A stretch of DNA of 64,000 nucleotides from Arachnopeziza araneosa (Eukaryota > Ascomycota > Leotiomycetes > Helotiales > Arachnopezizaceae): NCBI GenBank assembly GCA_003988855.1, contig QYAI01000007.1, forward strand, positions 548,206 through 612,205, read 5' to 3'. Under the pieces are notes generated by a model. The model did not search any database. It was not told the DNA's origin and was given only the letters and a program-made list of their open reading frames with translations. Positions 11,346-21,920 of the stretch are shown one piece after another. Position numbers and translations under genes: made by a program. The stretch's first letter is position 1, and each line of letters starts with the position of its first letter.

Positions 11346-11724
11346 GATGAGAACTTGATTTGTGGCAGAGAAAAGGGCGGAGGGAAGGTAGCTCGTCGTA
11401 AGGAGTTATTTAGTTTGAATAGTCAAAAAGAATCGGAGAGAGAAACTTGAGTGAAAGTGACGATGGTGGTGTTGATGGGGTCAGGCGAAGTGACGTCTTT
11501 TATGGCGGGGGGACGGTAAAAGAAACCCCCGCTTCAGCCTCACATGCGCCAACTTCTTTGTTGCTCAACTGGACACAAGCCGAGCTTGGATATTCGTATC
11601 TGATCTGAAATCGGAGGGGATGGATCAAAATACGATTGAGAGCTTACTTGAAACAGAGCACATGCTAGCATAACGAAGTGGACAGAGTAGCTCTATTCAT
11701 CCACTGGTATAGATTCTTATGCTA
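11346..11724. other. Intergenic region
   Basis: 379 bp: promoter side of the methyltransferase gene and 3' flank of the secreted-protein gene. Nothing specific seen. Confidence 0.4.
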
Positions 11725-12344
11725 CTACGACAACACACTCGCCAACGCCGTAACCTTGTCCTGAGTAGCCTGACTCTCCTCCCCAGCATTACTGATAACC
11801 TTCCCCAACAGATGCTGCACCGTCTGACCCGGATCCGTAATGGCTGTGCCCTGGGCCGTTAAAATCCTCGCAATCTGAAAGCTCAAGAAGAACTTGGGGT
11901 CCTTGATAGCCAAACTGCCTCCTGTGGATCGAATACCCGCTTCTGTAGCCAGATAAACATCCAATTCATTTTGGAACAGTGTCAGATTGTTGGATGCGAG
12001 AGGAGAGGAGGTCGCAAACGTCGTCAATGCAAAATTAAGCGGCGTGAGGGACGATGTTGAGAAGTCGATCGACGAGAATGACACCCCTCCAGAGATGACA
12101 TCAGGAACGGATCCGATGGTGGTCTTGGATGTATCGCAAGTGACCGCGGATCCGATACTGTTCACCGAATCCTGGGTTTCGGCTGGAAGGGCAGTGTTAC
12201 CTACGACGAAGCAAGCCGTTGCTCGGCCATTTACAGGTGCTGAAGAAAGATGTTAATCCAAGTGAATTGATTTTGTCAGGACCGCTTACCTGAGAGAGCC
12301 ACTCTGAGTAACACCAATCCCGTTGTGAGTGTAGAGAAATGCAT
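11725..12344 (-). CDS. Small secreted protein, 189 aa
   Basis: Exons 12344-12290 and 12239-11725, split by a 50-bp intron, give 189 residues. The first 18 residues (MHFSTLTTGLVLLRVALS) form a classical signal peptide with cleavage likely at or just after Ser-Ala; the intron falls right at that point. The mature part has only two cysteines early on (ACFVVG and VTCDTS), then a Ser/Thr-rich middle and a helical region (FQNELDVYLATEAG, DPKFFLSFQIARIL). No catalytic motif or transmembrane segment follows. It resembles ascomycete small secreted proteins of unknown function; an effector role is possible but not shown. Confidence 0.8.
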
Positions 12345-13296
12345 CGTAGGCTACCACTTTATACAATAACACAAGATCAAATGCAGACCAGCTATCAAGA
12401 TAGAAAAGACTTTGACGACGAAAGAAACATCCGAAATTAGAGATGTAGAGTAGAACCAAAGAGCGACGGCGATACAGCCAAAACAAATCTCAGACGTTGT
12501 AGCAGTAGATCTTATTCTGACCCATCATTCCCCACAGCCATTGTCTCATCTCCCAAATCAGTCACCGCCTCGGATGCAAAACTTCCAGAACCGGCATCCT
12601 CCCAGTGTCACCAGCCTCTCAAACTTAGCAAAACGCCGGAACCTTGGTATTATGCTGTCGTGATGAGATCGCAAAGATGGAACGAACCGTCCAATGCTTT
12701 AAGCGAGGTGTTTTGACCTCTGAGACATAGATTGTTTGAAAGGGAGGGCCTCGGACTCGAAAGGGATTGTTTTCCGAAATGTTGCGAATCTCGACTGCGG
12801 CTAGATCCCTGGGACATGACCGATTTAGATCCATCAACTTATCTCAGAGAGTCGAGGTCGGTGGTTGTTAGGCGTTGAGCCTCCTTCGTAAATTCAGACG
12901 GTGCCAAAGGACTCAAAGCTTCGAGCAGCAGCGAGCTCTAATTCCTTTGTCCACTTCGATTTTGGGAAAGCAGTTCCTAAATGTATGAAACGAAGATATC
13001 GTTCGGAATATTACAGACACAACATTATATTCTACTAAGAAACTCTTATCTATAGCTAGATATCTAAGAATTTCTCAGCTAGACGTTCTGGAAGTGTAAA
13101 AGTGCACGGGAATCATAAAGAGATAAGGAAAGCTTTCACTGTTAAAAAGTTCAGTAGATTAGATGGAGTAAAGTAATGCACTTTGATGGCGAAGTCTAAC
13201 CATTCATTCAAGCTCCTGAACGCCCGCTGCACAATCCAACAAGCGACCATCCTCTCCGACGGCTTTCATTGATACTTCAGCCCAGTATCGAATGGC
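12345..13296. other. Intergenic region, ~950 bp
   Basis: Upstream region of the secreted-protein gene and 3' flank of bsd2. An A/T-rich patch runs from about 13000 to 13080. A 70-codon minus frame at 12625-12837 has no recognisable feature. Confidence 0.4.
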
Positions 13297-14474
13297 TTAA
13301 ACCACGGTCTCAGAATCTTCCCCCGTAGCGATGATAGGCACATTCAAACCTCTGTCCGGACTCTGTAATACTAGTTGCTCATGCCGCCTCGCTTTAAGGA
13401 AATCAGAGACGGCTCGAATTAAAACAAACCAACCAACAATCATAAAGATGTACGCCAGCCATTCAGAACTAGCAACATCTCCCCAACCTCCGGAGCCTGA
13501 ATTGTCCATTCCTTGCGCAGCAGCTTGATTCACTTGATTGGGATCAAAGTTGTGGCTATTTGGATCGGGGGGTTGAGAGTATTGAGGTGTTGCGCCATCA
13601 GTAGGTGATGATATGCCACCACCCGAACCTTTCATATAGAAGCCATATTGAATCAAGTTTATACCAAGGCCAGCGCGAGAACCGTTTTTGGCAGCGTGGG
13701 TCGTGTGTAGCAAGTAAGTGAGGAGGAAGCCAACGAGCTGGAAGGACATAGAAATCATGCCATTCCAGATGAAGGAGAATACCGAACCGACAGGGAGACC
13801 ATCAACGTAGACTTCGTCTGGTCCGCCGAGACCTGGAGCAAGAATCGTCGTCTCCCAGTACGGGGGAGCTGAATCGGCCGCTGCTTGTTCATATGTCTTG
13901 TACTGTTAGTAATGTCTAGTATAAAACTGGCCGGGCAACTTACAGGTGGGTGTTCCTCGAGCTTCTCGCTAGTCTCTGGTTTAGCGCTTAGGTTCGCAAA
14001 GACACCATCGGACCCCGAACCTCCCCCGTAGACTCTCCCTGTGGTACGTATGGGCTCAAAAACAGGCATAACTGTCGGCCGCCTCTCAATCACCGGTCTC
14101 TGTGCTTCAGTAGGCGCTATTAATCGTAAACCAACTTGGCTAGTCACTGGTGACGTTGCGGGCCCCCGCATCAATTTCTGTCTGTCATCGCCATCGTTCT
14201 CCTCGTCGCTATCTGATCCATCTGCATCAAAGGTGTCGGCAAGATTTCGATCGACATTTGAGTCATTTGTATGGTGTCTTGAAGTTGGTGAAGATGCCCG
14301 TGATCGGAATGAGGGGGGAGGCGAGTTTGGGATTTGAGGACTTATAGGAGAAGACTCCTCATCATTCGCAGATATCTGGACAAGAGCATTCGTGTTAGAA
14401 CTTGCCGGTTGGTTGCGTGGCAAGAGCCGACAGGCGGGAATACGTACTCTTTCATATCGTTGAGAGCTCATCAT
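13297..14474 (-). CDS. bsd2: Bsd2 / NDFIP-type Nedd4 adaptor
   Basis: Membrane adaptor that brings the ubiquitin ligase Rsp5 to transporters in Golgi and endosomes. Exons 14474-14448, 14375-13944 and 13896-13297 give 352 residues. The N-terminal half is polar and disordered with many Ser-Pro sites. Then comes the PPTYEQAAADSAPPYW box with two PPxY-type motifs (the first made only after splicing), followed by LPVGSVFSFIWN and a first hydrophobic segment (MISMSFQLVGFLLTYLL), HAAKNGSRAGLG, a second (INLIQYGFYMK) and a third (WLAYIFMIVGWFVLIRAV). The first intron, 72 bp, has a good CTAAC branch site but is also open in frame, so retention would add 24 residues after MMSSQRYER. Confidence 0.9.
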
Positions 14475-14744
14475 GAGCAGAGATAGGAAACAAAGAAAAG
14501 AAAACGCTAGAGGTTGAAGGAAGTCGGTAAGGAGGGACAGAGGAGATGGTGAAGTATGAAGGAGCGTTGGGAGTGGTGTGTAAGCGTTTATCGGCGTCGT
14601 CAGGAGAGAAGGTCGTGGAGTTTCGGGGTTTCAATTGAGGCAACGCCGCAGCGCCGCGCTAGTGGGACATCCCCCTGTCGATTTTGAATGGTCAAGACAA
14701 GCATTCATATTCCAGGGACAAAACAACACATTCAACAGGAACCA

Positions 14745-15244
14745 ATGACTAAATCAGTGAGAGGATTCATATTGCGCATCTATATTCAAAGACTGACATA
14801 CTCCAAAAGATAGTGTACAGACACTACTTGCGGGCTCTTTCTCGTTGGCCAAAGGATAATCTTCGACCGGAGTGCCAATTTCAAGATGTTATGCAACGAC
14901 GCATAGCCAAGAGATTCTTACCTGCATCCTCTCCTGATACATCTCATTCTGCAGCAACTGTCGCAGGCGCTGCTGTAGATGAGAAGTCGGAGCTGGAACA
15001 GGTAAATGCTATATATTCATTGCTCGAGAATCGGTACTCTCAAAAGGTACGATTAGGATGATTATTTGTGTATGAAGGAAGAGACTGATTACGCCTATAG
15101 TATCCTATCCGAGGATTGCTGTTGAAGCCAGCGAGTAACCCTAATTACTACACAGACCTGATAAAGGAACTTGAGGAAGCGCCCCAGAGGAGTTTTTGGG
15201 GACGCATGACAAATAGATGGAAAGGGTTCTTGAGATTTCAATGA
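14745..15244 (+). CDS. Cbp6/UQCC2-like complex III assembly factor
   Basis: Exons 14745-14756, 14810-15046 and 15101-15244 give 130 residues. The first exon is only 12 nt (MTKS); intron 1 carries a CTGAC branch site. The body shows YRHYLRALSRWPKDNLRPE, a basic QRRIAKRF stretch, then a helix ELEQVNAIYSLLENRYS. The end, LLLKPASNPNYYTDLIKEL, matches the C-terminal pattern of yeast Cbp6 (LYKPAGNPQYY), a factor for cytochrome b translation and early complex III assembly. The product is small, basic and probably mitochondrial. The match rests on that end motif and on overall size, so the family call is good and the exact role inferred. The stop is 160 bp from the convergent ctp1 stop. Confidence 0.75.
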
Positions 15245-15404
15245 GGAATTGATTTTATGATGTATCACTATTGTATAAATTGGCGTTCTGGGAGAGCAGA
15301 AACATTCAGAAGAGATGTGGGCATTGAGCCTCTATGCTGTCTAAATCCTAAACGCCATGCTCCGTATGCTGATACCGCGAGCAAGCAGAACTCTGCTTAA
15401 CTTA

Positions 15405-16627
15405 TCATATGTACCTTTTCTCTGGATCCAGTCTATCCATCAGATCAATGCTCTTCTCATACATTGTAAAAACAATCCCACCACTTAACATCAGTCTTAC
15501 CAGTCTTGGTAAGGCACCGCTCCAGAATGTTAGTATCCCCTCGTTCTTGGCAATCAATGCTGCGCAAGCAAAGCTGTTCTTGTACAGAGATCTAGCTTCA
15601 ATGCTCTGCATCCTTGTCTTAACCGTGTCCAAAGGTTGGGTGACATAAACAGTGATAAGTCCTGCAATTCCACCTATGCCAAAGGTAGACAAAGCGCCAA
15701 GTTTCTCGCCTGGTGCGGTATAAGATTGCGCCAGTTGGCGGAGGAAAGTGTAGGACCCGAATCTCGTTGCAGAGTTGGCCGCCTGTCGGGCAGTTGTGGG
15801 TACAAAACCTTGAAAGAACCCCCTGATACCTCTCTCTCGCGCTATGATTGGAACAGCATGTAGAAAACCACGCAGTCGAGGATTTGCAGACTTTCTATCG
15901 TCAATCCTATAGAGTGTTAGAAGGCTCTTCTCAACTGGAATGGGACTGATGTACAATGTAGTTTTAATACTTTCAAACGGCGTCACAGCCAGCAGTGACT
16001 CGGTGAAGCCAGCTCCAAAACCAGCAATAACCGTTCTTGGTCCTGAAATATTGCCATCTGAATCCTGTAACAAAGCCTTATATTGGTCGAATGCCACAAA
16101 TCCTACGACGCATCAGAGTTCTAGTATGAGCTATTGGGCCTGGGGAAATTGTACGAATCCCAGCCTTCAGCGAATTCCCAATGATCAACGTTGTACATCC
16201 AGCATACCAAGCTTTTCCAAAAGGTGGCCAGGGAAGTTTCGCCGCATCTGGTAATCTTCGATTCAATTGTGTCCGTGTTTTAGCAACTATCGGATCAAAT
16301 TAGAGCAATTCCACGAAATAGACCAGCTCCTCAGATCTGGTTTCAGCAGTGGCCCATGCCAGTCTCTACCCAGTTCAAAGCTTCTGAGAAAGCGATTGAA
16401 ATACGTACATTCTGCAGGATATGTGATGGCTATTATAGACAGTCAGAAAGGCAATTGTACGCGGATGATAGTTCAAGAATCTACGACAACAGAGGCTCTA
16501 AGAAGCTCTAGTAGAGGGGTAAAAGGAAGAACAAACCAATCTCAACCGCGCCGGCGGTAGATCCAGCAACAATAGATCTCAAGGCGCTCGGCCGATCTTT
16601 TTTCTTTGCTGGTTCCGAGGCTGCCAT
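15405..16627 (-). CDS. ctp1: Mitochondrial citrate (tricarboxylate) carrier Ctp1
   Basis: SLC25 carrier that exchanges citrate for malate or another tricarboxylate across the inner membrane, feeding cytosolic acetyl-CoA supply. Exons 16627-16537, 16429-16409, 16286-16155, 16102-15955 and 15906-15405 give 297 residues. The three carrier repeats each show the signature: YPAEFAKTR, TPFESIKTTL and QPLDTVKTRMQ. Citrate-carrier strings FFQGFVPTTARQAANSATRF and GGIAGLITVY are clear. Exon 2 is just 21 nt yet supplies the first signature (AITYPAE), so it cannot be skipped without loss of function. An in-frame ATG at 16720 would add 31 residues; the 16627 start fits the family better. Confidence 0.92.
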
Positions 16628-17169
16628 TGTAAACAAAAAAGATGGAATGGAGCCTGAAGATTGGAGGGTGCAGGTGAAATACTGAGCGGCCGCTGGTTTA
16701 GTAGAATTAGCAGACGTCATTGCGGCGGTTAAAGCAGCAATCGTTTTCGTGATATCGGTAATGTTATCAACATTGTAACATTTCTTTGATAGTGGGCTTT
16801 TAATGCTTGGATAGCAATCTTCTACGACTCACCAGCATTCTCATGAACCTTTGAAAATATTATAGGCACAGAAGCAGCTTGCTCCCTATGACAGGAGTCA
16901 GTCAAGTCTAAGTCGTTTTCTTGCCATAGTAATTTACATAATTCTCTCATTTAATATCTAATGCTACTCTGAACTTTCTTTGCAGCCTTCAGACAAAGCA
17001 AGTATAATACAGTCAACGCGGAATATGCGCACTAAACCTCCAATGCATTTCTCTTCCCCAACGCCAAGTCTTACATGAGGCAAATCAAACCCAGTTCTTC
17101 CCTATGACCAACTCCATTTTTAAAGAAGAAGAAGAAGCTTGTTGATTTAAGACTAAAGCAGCAAGAAAC
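16628..17169. other. Intergenic region ctp1-hpc2
   Basis: 542 bp: ctp1 promoter and hpc2 3' flank, both minus strand. No further feature seen. Confidence 0.4.
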
Positions 17170-17393
17170 TTATTGGTTGAAGACCATTGGAGTGCTACCC
17201 AAGGTTGGGGCACTTGCTAATTGAATATTGCCAAAATTATTCGGCATGCTAGAAGCCATGGATCCCATCTTCTCCCGTTCCAGTTTCTCTTGATCCATAC
17301 GTGCTCGATCGGCCTTTGTGATTCGAGGTTTCCGAGTAGTAGAGCCACCTCGCGAGCCTGGTCCATGTGCTGGGAGGCCGTTTCTTCCAGTAA

Positions 17394-17425
<32 letters not shown>

Positions 17426-19291
17426 CCACCTCGGGTGCCAGAGGCGCGAGCACGGCCACCACGGCCACGACCACGTTTTGGTGCCCCATCGGCTCTGTTA
17501 CATGTTAGAATATTAGGGCTAAAGGTTCTTAATAACGTACCTGGTTTCCAATGTTGGCTTTGCATTCTCTGGAACAAGGGGACCGGAGTAAACGAAAAAA
17601 CCATCATTAGCAGCAGCAGCCTGCTCCTCCCAAAGCAACTCCGAGTCATCAACAAATCCATCGTCCTTGTCGTACTCATCTTCTTTCATCTTTCTCTTCT
17701 TTGGCACTTTCTTCGCTCCACCATCTGTACCAGTGCGCCCATCACTCATCCCGCCCATCTCAATATTGCTTCCTTCAGCATCAGAGTCGAGAGACATCTC
17801 ATCACCACTCTCCTTATTGGAACCGTTTCGCTCTAGGGCGGCACCCGCAGCAGCGACACGTGCAAGTCTATCACGTTGAGCCGCTAATCTTGGATGTAAG
17901 GCGTCCCACCCGTACTGTTCTTCGGCAAGCTTAGTAAAGTTGACATATTTGTTGATTTCGCCATTCAATGGAATATTGAGAATCACGGTCGGTGCTCGAA
18001 ATTCGGAACCATCACCTGAGCCAACTCCTCCAAGTTGCATGAGGCCAGATCCAGGAAGGGGTGGCGGTGTAATTGAGTGGTCCTTGGCCTCCTTGAGTTT
18101 TGACGAGGGCTTTGGTGAGGCTGCTGCGGAAGAGTTTCCAGTGCTGGCAACTTTCTTGGATATCGTGGAAGTGACTGGTGCAGGGCCAATAGGCGGAGGT
18201 TTGTTCGCTACTGTAGGTGCTGGAGCTGGAGGTTTTGGCATTGTTGATGATTCCGGAACAAATGAAGAATTAAGTCTACTCACTGTTGGTGATGCAGGCA
18301 TGGAAACGCGACCTTCAGTATGCAGTCTCTGTTGCTGATTAAAGAATGATTGAGCAGCAACGGATGGAGAGGCCAGGGGTTGATTTGGGGGGTCAACCAA
18401 GCTAGAGATAGATGGCGACGCGCTGGCGCGATTTAATGAGGTATGGGGATGACTTGGCGAACCCTGAGAAAGATTGTAGGAATTATGCGTGATCACGGTT
18501 TCACGAACGGGATCATTTAATGATCGAATAGGATCGTAATTCTGGCCGCTGCTACGCACCGGTGGTGGTGGTGGTGGCGGTGGTTGCTGAGTGGGTTGGA
18601 TGGGTTGAGTAGGCTGAGCTGATTGAGCTGGTTGGGCTGGTTGGGCTGGTTGACTCGATTGAGTTGGTTGGGGGGGTGGTGGTGGTGGTGGTGGTGGAGG
18701 TGGTGCCGTTGTAAAAAAGGATTGAATGGGCCTCTGAATATCTTCACTTTTGCCTTTTTGGGAACTGGCTGGGTTTGGACCGTTGGTGGGAACATGAAAA
18801 GTCGGAGCCGGCTCGGAAGGTTGTGGCTGAGGCGGCTTGGACATAGGCGCGACCGTCTTCACCTCAGGACCATTCACATTTTCGGCAGCGTCCTTCTTCT
18901 TTCTGGGTCGTGGAGGAGGCGCATTTGGGTCTCTAGGCCGGCGAGTTCTCTTGACTTTGGGAGCTTCAACCACAGCTGCCATGGAGGGGCTCTCTGCATT
19001 TGCCTTTGGTTTGGTGGTGCTTCCAGGTTTCCTGCCCGGCTTTCGCCGTGGTGGCTTCTCTCCCGAATTCTCCACCAGCCCAACTGGATTGACCGTGATA
19101 CTTGAATTTTGGAGACTCATGTTCGAAGTATTAGCTTCGCTGGCAAACTGCGCTGACGGCGATGCTGGCTCCGGACTCGAGCGTGGAGGGGACGAAAGTC
19201 CGCTGGCTGAGCTGAATTGCGGCGACCCAGTCCGACCACCTGCAACACCAGACTCTTCGGGTTTTCGATGGGCCATTGACGTGGCCATCAT
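17170..19291 (-). CDS. hpc2: HIR histone chaperone subunit Hpc2 (ubinuclein-like)
   Basis: Subunit of the HIR complex, which deposits H3-H4 outside S phase and represses histone genes. Exons 19291-17541 and 17494-17170 give 691 residues. The key feature is the HRD/HUN box, about residues 540-585: KMKEDEYDKDDGFVDDSELL, then EEQAAAANDGFFVYSGPLVPE, followed by KPTLET. In front lie long disordered tracts: an AT-hook-like basic block (RRKPGRKPGS), two Pro runs (9-11 residues) and a QPAQPAQPAQ-type repeat. After the intron the tail has GRGRGG and an Ala run coded by a GCA repeat. A histone H3-H4 role follows from the family; the low-complexity parts are likely to vary in length between strains. Confidence 0.88.
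17397..17427. repeat. Coding trinucleotide repeat (Ala run) in hpc2
   Basis: Near-perfect AGC/GCA repeat that encodes nine or more Ala residues in the Hpc2 tail. Confidence 0.8.
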
Positions 19292-20573
19292 CTACAGATG
19301 ACAATTTCCTGCAGAGATGCAAAGGTTCGCGAGCATTAGAGCTGGGCGTCGAGTATAGCCTGGACCGCTTGGAGGGATGCAAGACCTTTTTTGCCGCCGC
19401 GTGGAGGAAATGTGACGCCCAGCAGTTGGTTCCGGGGGGGGCGATATGTGAATAGCTTCAATATCGACACGACAGCACGAAAATCGGAAAAAGGGTCTCT
19501 GGTCTGAAGCAGGGGAGCAGCTGGGGAGCTACGACGGCAGAGGAGAGCAGTCAGATTGTCCGAAGTGAAAGGTGGTCTCTGAGGATCGGAAAGGATAAAA
19601 GGTGCCGAGATATCGATGAAGACATCAATTTGGCAGAGTCGGGAGTCGTGGAGTTGTGGAGTGAAAAAGAGAAAGAAATGGAGAAATGAAATATCCAGCG
19701 CTGTTTTGGGCCTCAGAAAGGGTGGAAAAGCTTCTGGCGGGAGGGAACTACTGGCAAGCGACTAATTTCCTTTGCTCTGGGAAGGGGAAGGGGAAGGAAA
19801 GGGAAAGGGAACGGGCAACCTGGCAAACCATTGCTCGAGTGGTGGTGGCTGTTGCGTTTTCCCTACCTTCGATTCCCCTAGGGGAGTAGGAGTAGCAGCA
19901 GCAGCAGCAGCAGCAGCAGAAGGGCCACAATGTCACAGACGGTGCAGAGGCAAGCTGCTGCTGGTTGAATACGGCAATCAATGTCTGAGGGGGGATGACT
20001 AGGACTAGGAATCCAGGGGCGTTTGAGTATTAAGAGCGAGCGGCCCTTCATGCTTCGCTCTGTGTTTGCGTCCAGTCAGATGCAGAGAGAGAGGTCGAAA
20101 AGAGCTGCCGCTACCGAATCTCAGACAGGGACCCCGTCGGAGGTTAAAAGAAGGGCAATCAAGATGATGTGACCACGGCCAGCCAATAGGGACGGTGGCC
20201 TCGAGAGCGGCTTGGTTGATGCTATGTATTCATGGACATCAATCAGCCTTGCATGGCGCACCAAACTTTTTGATAGAGAGTCTCGTCTCGGTGCCCGCAC
20301 ATCTCTCTCCACACACCCGAGAGAGAAAACGACCGACACGCAGCTGTCAGCACGAACAGCGCACACGGCATCCTTCAACACCAACATCTTTGGGGAACAG
20401 AGACGTTTGTTCGTTCGTTCATTCCTTCACCTAAAGTCCGAAGAGGCTGACCCATTCCGGTTAGTCACCCTGACCCTCCTCCCAGTCGGGTCTAGCGCCA
20501 AAACCTTAATCCTTGGATCTTGCGTGCCCGCTTCCAGAATCGTGGGAAACGCCTCAACACCCTTTGGGAAATC
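19292..20573. promoter_or_regulatory. 1.3-kb divergent region hpc2/rba50
   Basis: Both start codons face outward. The region contains purine-rich GGGGAA/GGGAAA repeats (about 19780-19812), a (GCA)n tract (about 19894-19919) and a short GTTC/TTCG repeat near 20408-20421. These low-complexity tracts are usual in long fungal promoters and 5' UTRs. Frames of up to 121 codons occur but overlap each other and have no recognisable content. Confidence 0.5.
19894..19919. repeat. Trinucleotide repeat (GCA)n
   Basis: About eight to nine AGC/GCA units in the hpc2/rba50 intergenic region. Confidence 0.8.
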
Positions 20574-21920
20574 ATGAGCTTACGCGGGCAGAGGTTCACT
20601 GTTGATCTGTCTGACGACGACGGCGACGGCAACGGTGACGGCGACGGCGATGAAGCCGCATCCACGTCCAACCTCCCGTCCTACACGCCGCCATCTCTGG
20701 CCTCAGGCTTCCTGGGAGATATTCAAGAACGAGCGACCCCCTCCACCGTCTCGGCGCCGAGTCTCAAGACCACCTCAACCGGCTTCCCTGAGCACAGGAA
20801 AAGGACGAGAGTATCTGCTTTCAAGAGCCAAAGGGTCCGAGCTACTCCAGCCGAGACTCCGGTTGCTCACAATGCCTTTGCTTTGCCTGCGAAAACATCG
20901 CAGCCGACTAATCCTCCACTGCTAACACCACAGAACCGCAGCGTTGATGGCACAGAGCGACGACGGATCGATGAAGAGAACAGCCACCGACTAGCATCCA
21001 TGTCGGATCAAGAAATCGAAGAAGAAAGACAGGAACTCCTCTCGCGTTTAGACCCTTCACTGATAGAGAGGCTCTTGAAGCGGGCGAACTTGGACGACGG
21101 TCGTGGCGATACTGGGATTGAACCGCCGCTTCAAGCTGTTCAAGACCTCAACTCAACAAGCACAACCAGCAAACCAGATGGGGTCCCAGTGCCTCCAACT
21201 ACCGGGAAGCGCATCGCCACCTCGAAATCTGTCTCGTTTGTCGATGACCTTGAGCCATCAGAGCCGATAGATCTTCAGCCCGCATCTACACTACCCACCC
21301 TCCAAATCGATCACCCTTCAGTCCACTTTCCAAACGCTCCAGCTGCACCTGAACTAGACCCGGCCGACCCTTCCTTCCTTGAAAATCTTCATAATAAATA
21401 CTTCCCAAATCTCCCAGCAGATCCCTCAAAGCTGGCCTGGATGGCACCTATTCCTACACACGGATCTATAGCAGATCAAGATTCTCCATACTATCCTAAT
21501 CATGAAGGTCTTTCCGCTTCTGCTCTCCGCTTTGACTTCCGCGGCGGCATATTACCACCACGTATTGCACGAGCAATGCCTATCACAAAGGGCCTTCATC
21601 ATCATGGAGAAGCGCCAGAGGCTGCTGGATATACTGTGCCAGAATTGGCGAGGCTGGCGAGATCAGCATTCCCAGCACAAAGATGTATTGCATATCAGAC
21701 GCTAGGGAGGCTTCTATACAGGCTGGGAAGAGAAGAATGGGGCGACGAAGACAGCGAAATAACAAAAGGGTTGTGGCAGTGCGTGAAAGATGGAAAGGTT
21801 ATACAAACGCTTGAGGAAGCTGCAGCAGCAGAAGGGGGCCATCAAGGAAGTAAGGTTTATGCTGTGGAAGCGGTCTGGCTTTGGCAAAAAGGTGGTGGCA
21901 AGGTTTGGAAAGCACAGTGA
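20574..21920 (+). CDS. rba50: RNA polymerase II-associated protein 1 (RPAP1 / Rba50)
   Basis: Cytoplasmic assembly factor for RNA polymerase II. Single exon, 448 residues from the ATG giving MSLRGQRFTVDLSDDD; an upstream in-frame ATG at 20520 adds 18 residues that look like UTR. The RPAP1 N-box lies near residues 140-185 (RIDEENSHRLASMSDQEIEEERQELL then LDPSLIERLLKRA). The C-box lies near residues 325-345 (LRFDFRGGILPPR), followed by ELARLARSAFPAQRCIAYQTLGRLLYRLG and a C-terminus with GSKVYAVEAVWLW. An acidic Asp/Gly stretch follows the start (DDDGDGNGDGDGDE), coded by a GACGGCGACGG-type repeat. The fungal protein is short compared with animal RPAP1, as expected. Confidence 0.9.
   Translation: MSLRGQRFTVDLSDDDGDGNGDGDGDEAASTSNLPSYTPPSLASGFLGDIQERATPSTVSAPSLKTTSTGFPEHRKRTRVSAFKSQRVRATPAETPVAHNAFALPAKTSQPTNPPLLTPQNRSVDGTERRRIDEENSHRLASMSDQEIEEERQELLSRLDPSLIERLLKRANLDDGRGDTGIEPPLQAVQDLNSTSTTSKPDGVPVPPTTGKRIATSKSVSFVDDLEPSEPIDLQPASTLPTLQIDHPSVHFPNAPAAPELDPADPSFLENLHNKYFPNLPADPSKLAWMAPIPTHGSIADQDSPYYPNHEGLSASALRFDFRGGILPPRIARAMPITKGLHHHGEAPEAAGYTVPELARLARSAFPAQRCIAYQTLGRLLYRLGREEWGDEDSEITKGLWQCVKDGKVIQTLEEAAAAEGGHQGSKVYAVEAVWLWQKGGGKVWKAQ

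Noticed and set aside
18837..19301. 154-codon plus frame inside hpc2
   Set aside because: Shadow of the Pro/Ser-rich hpc2 sequence on the opposite strand.
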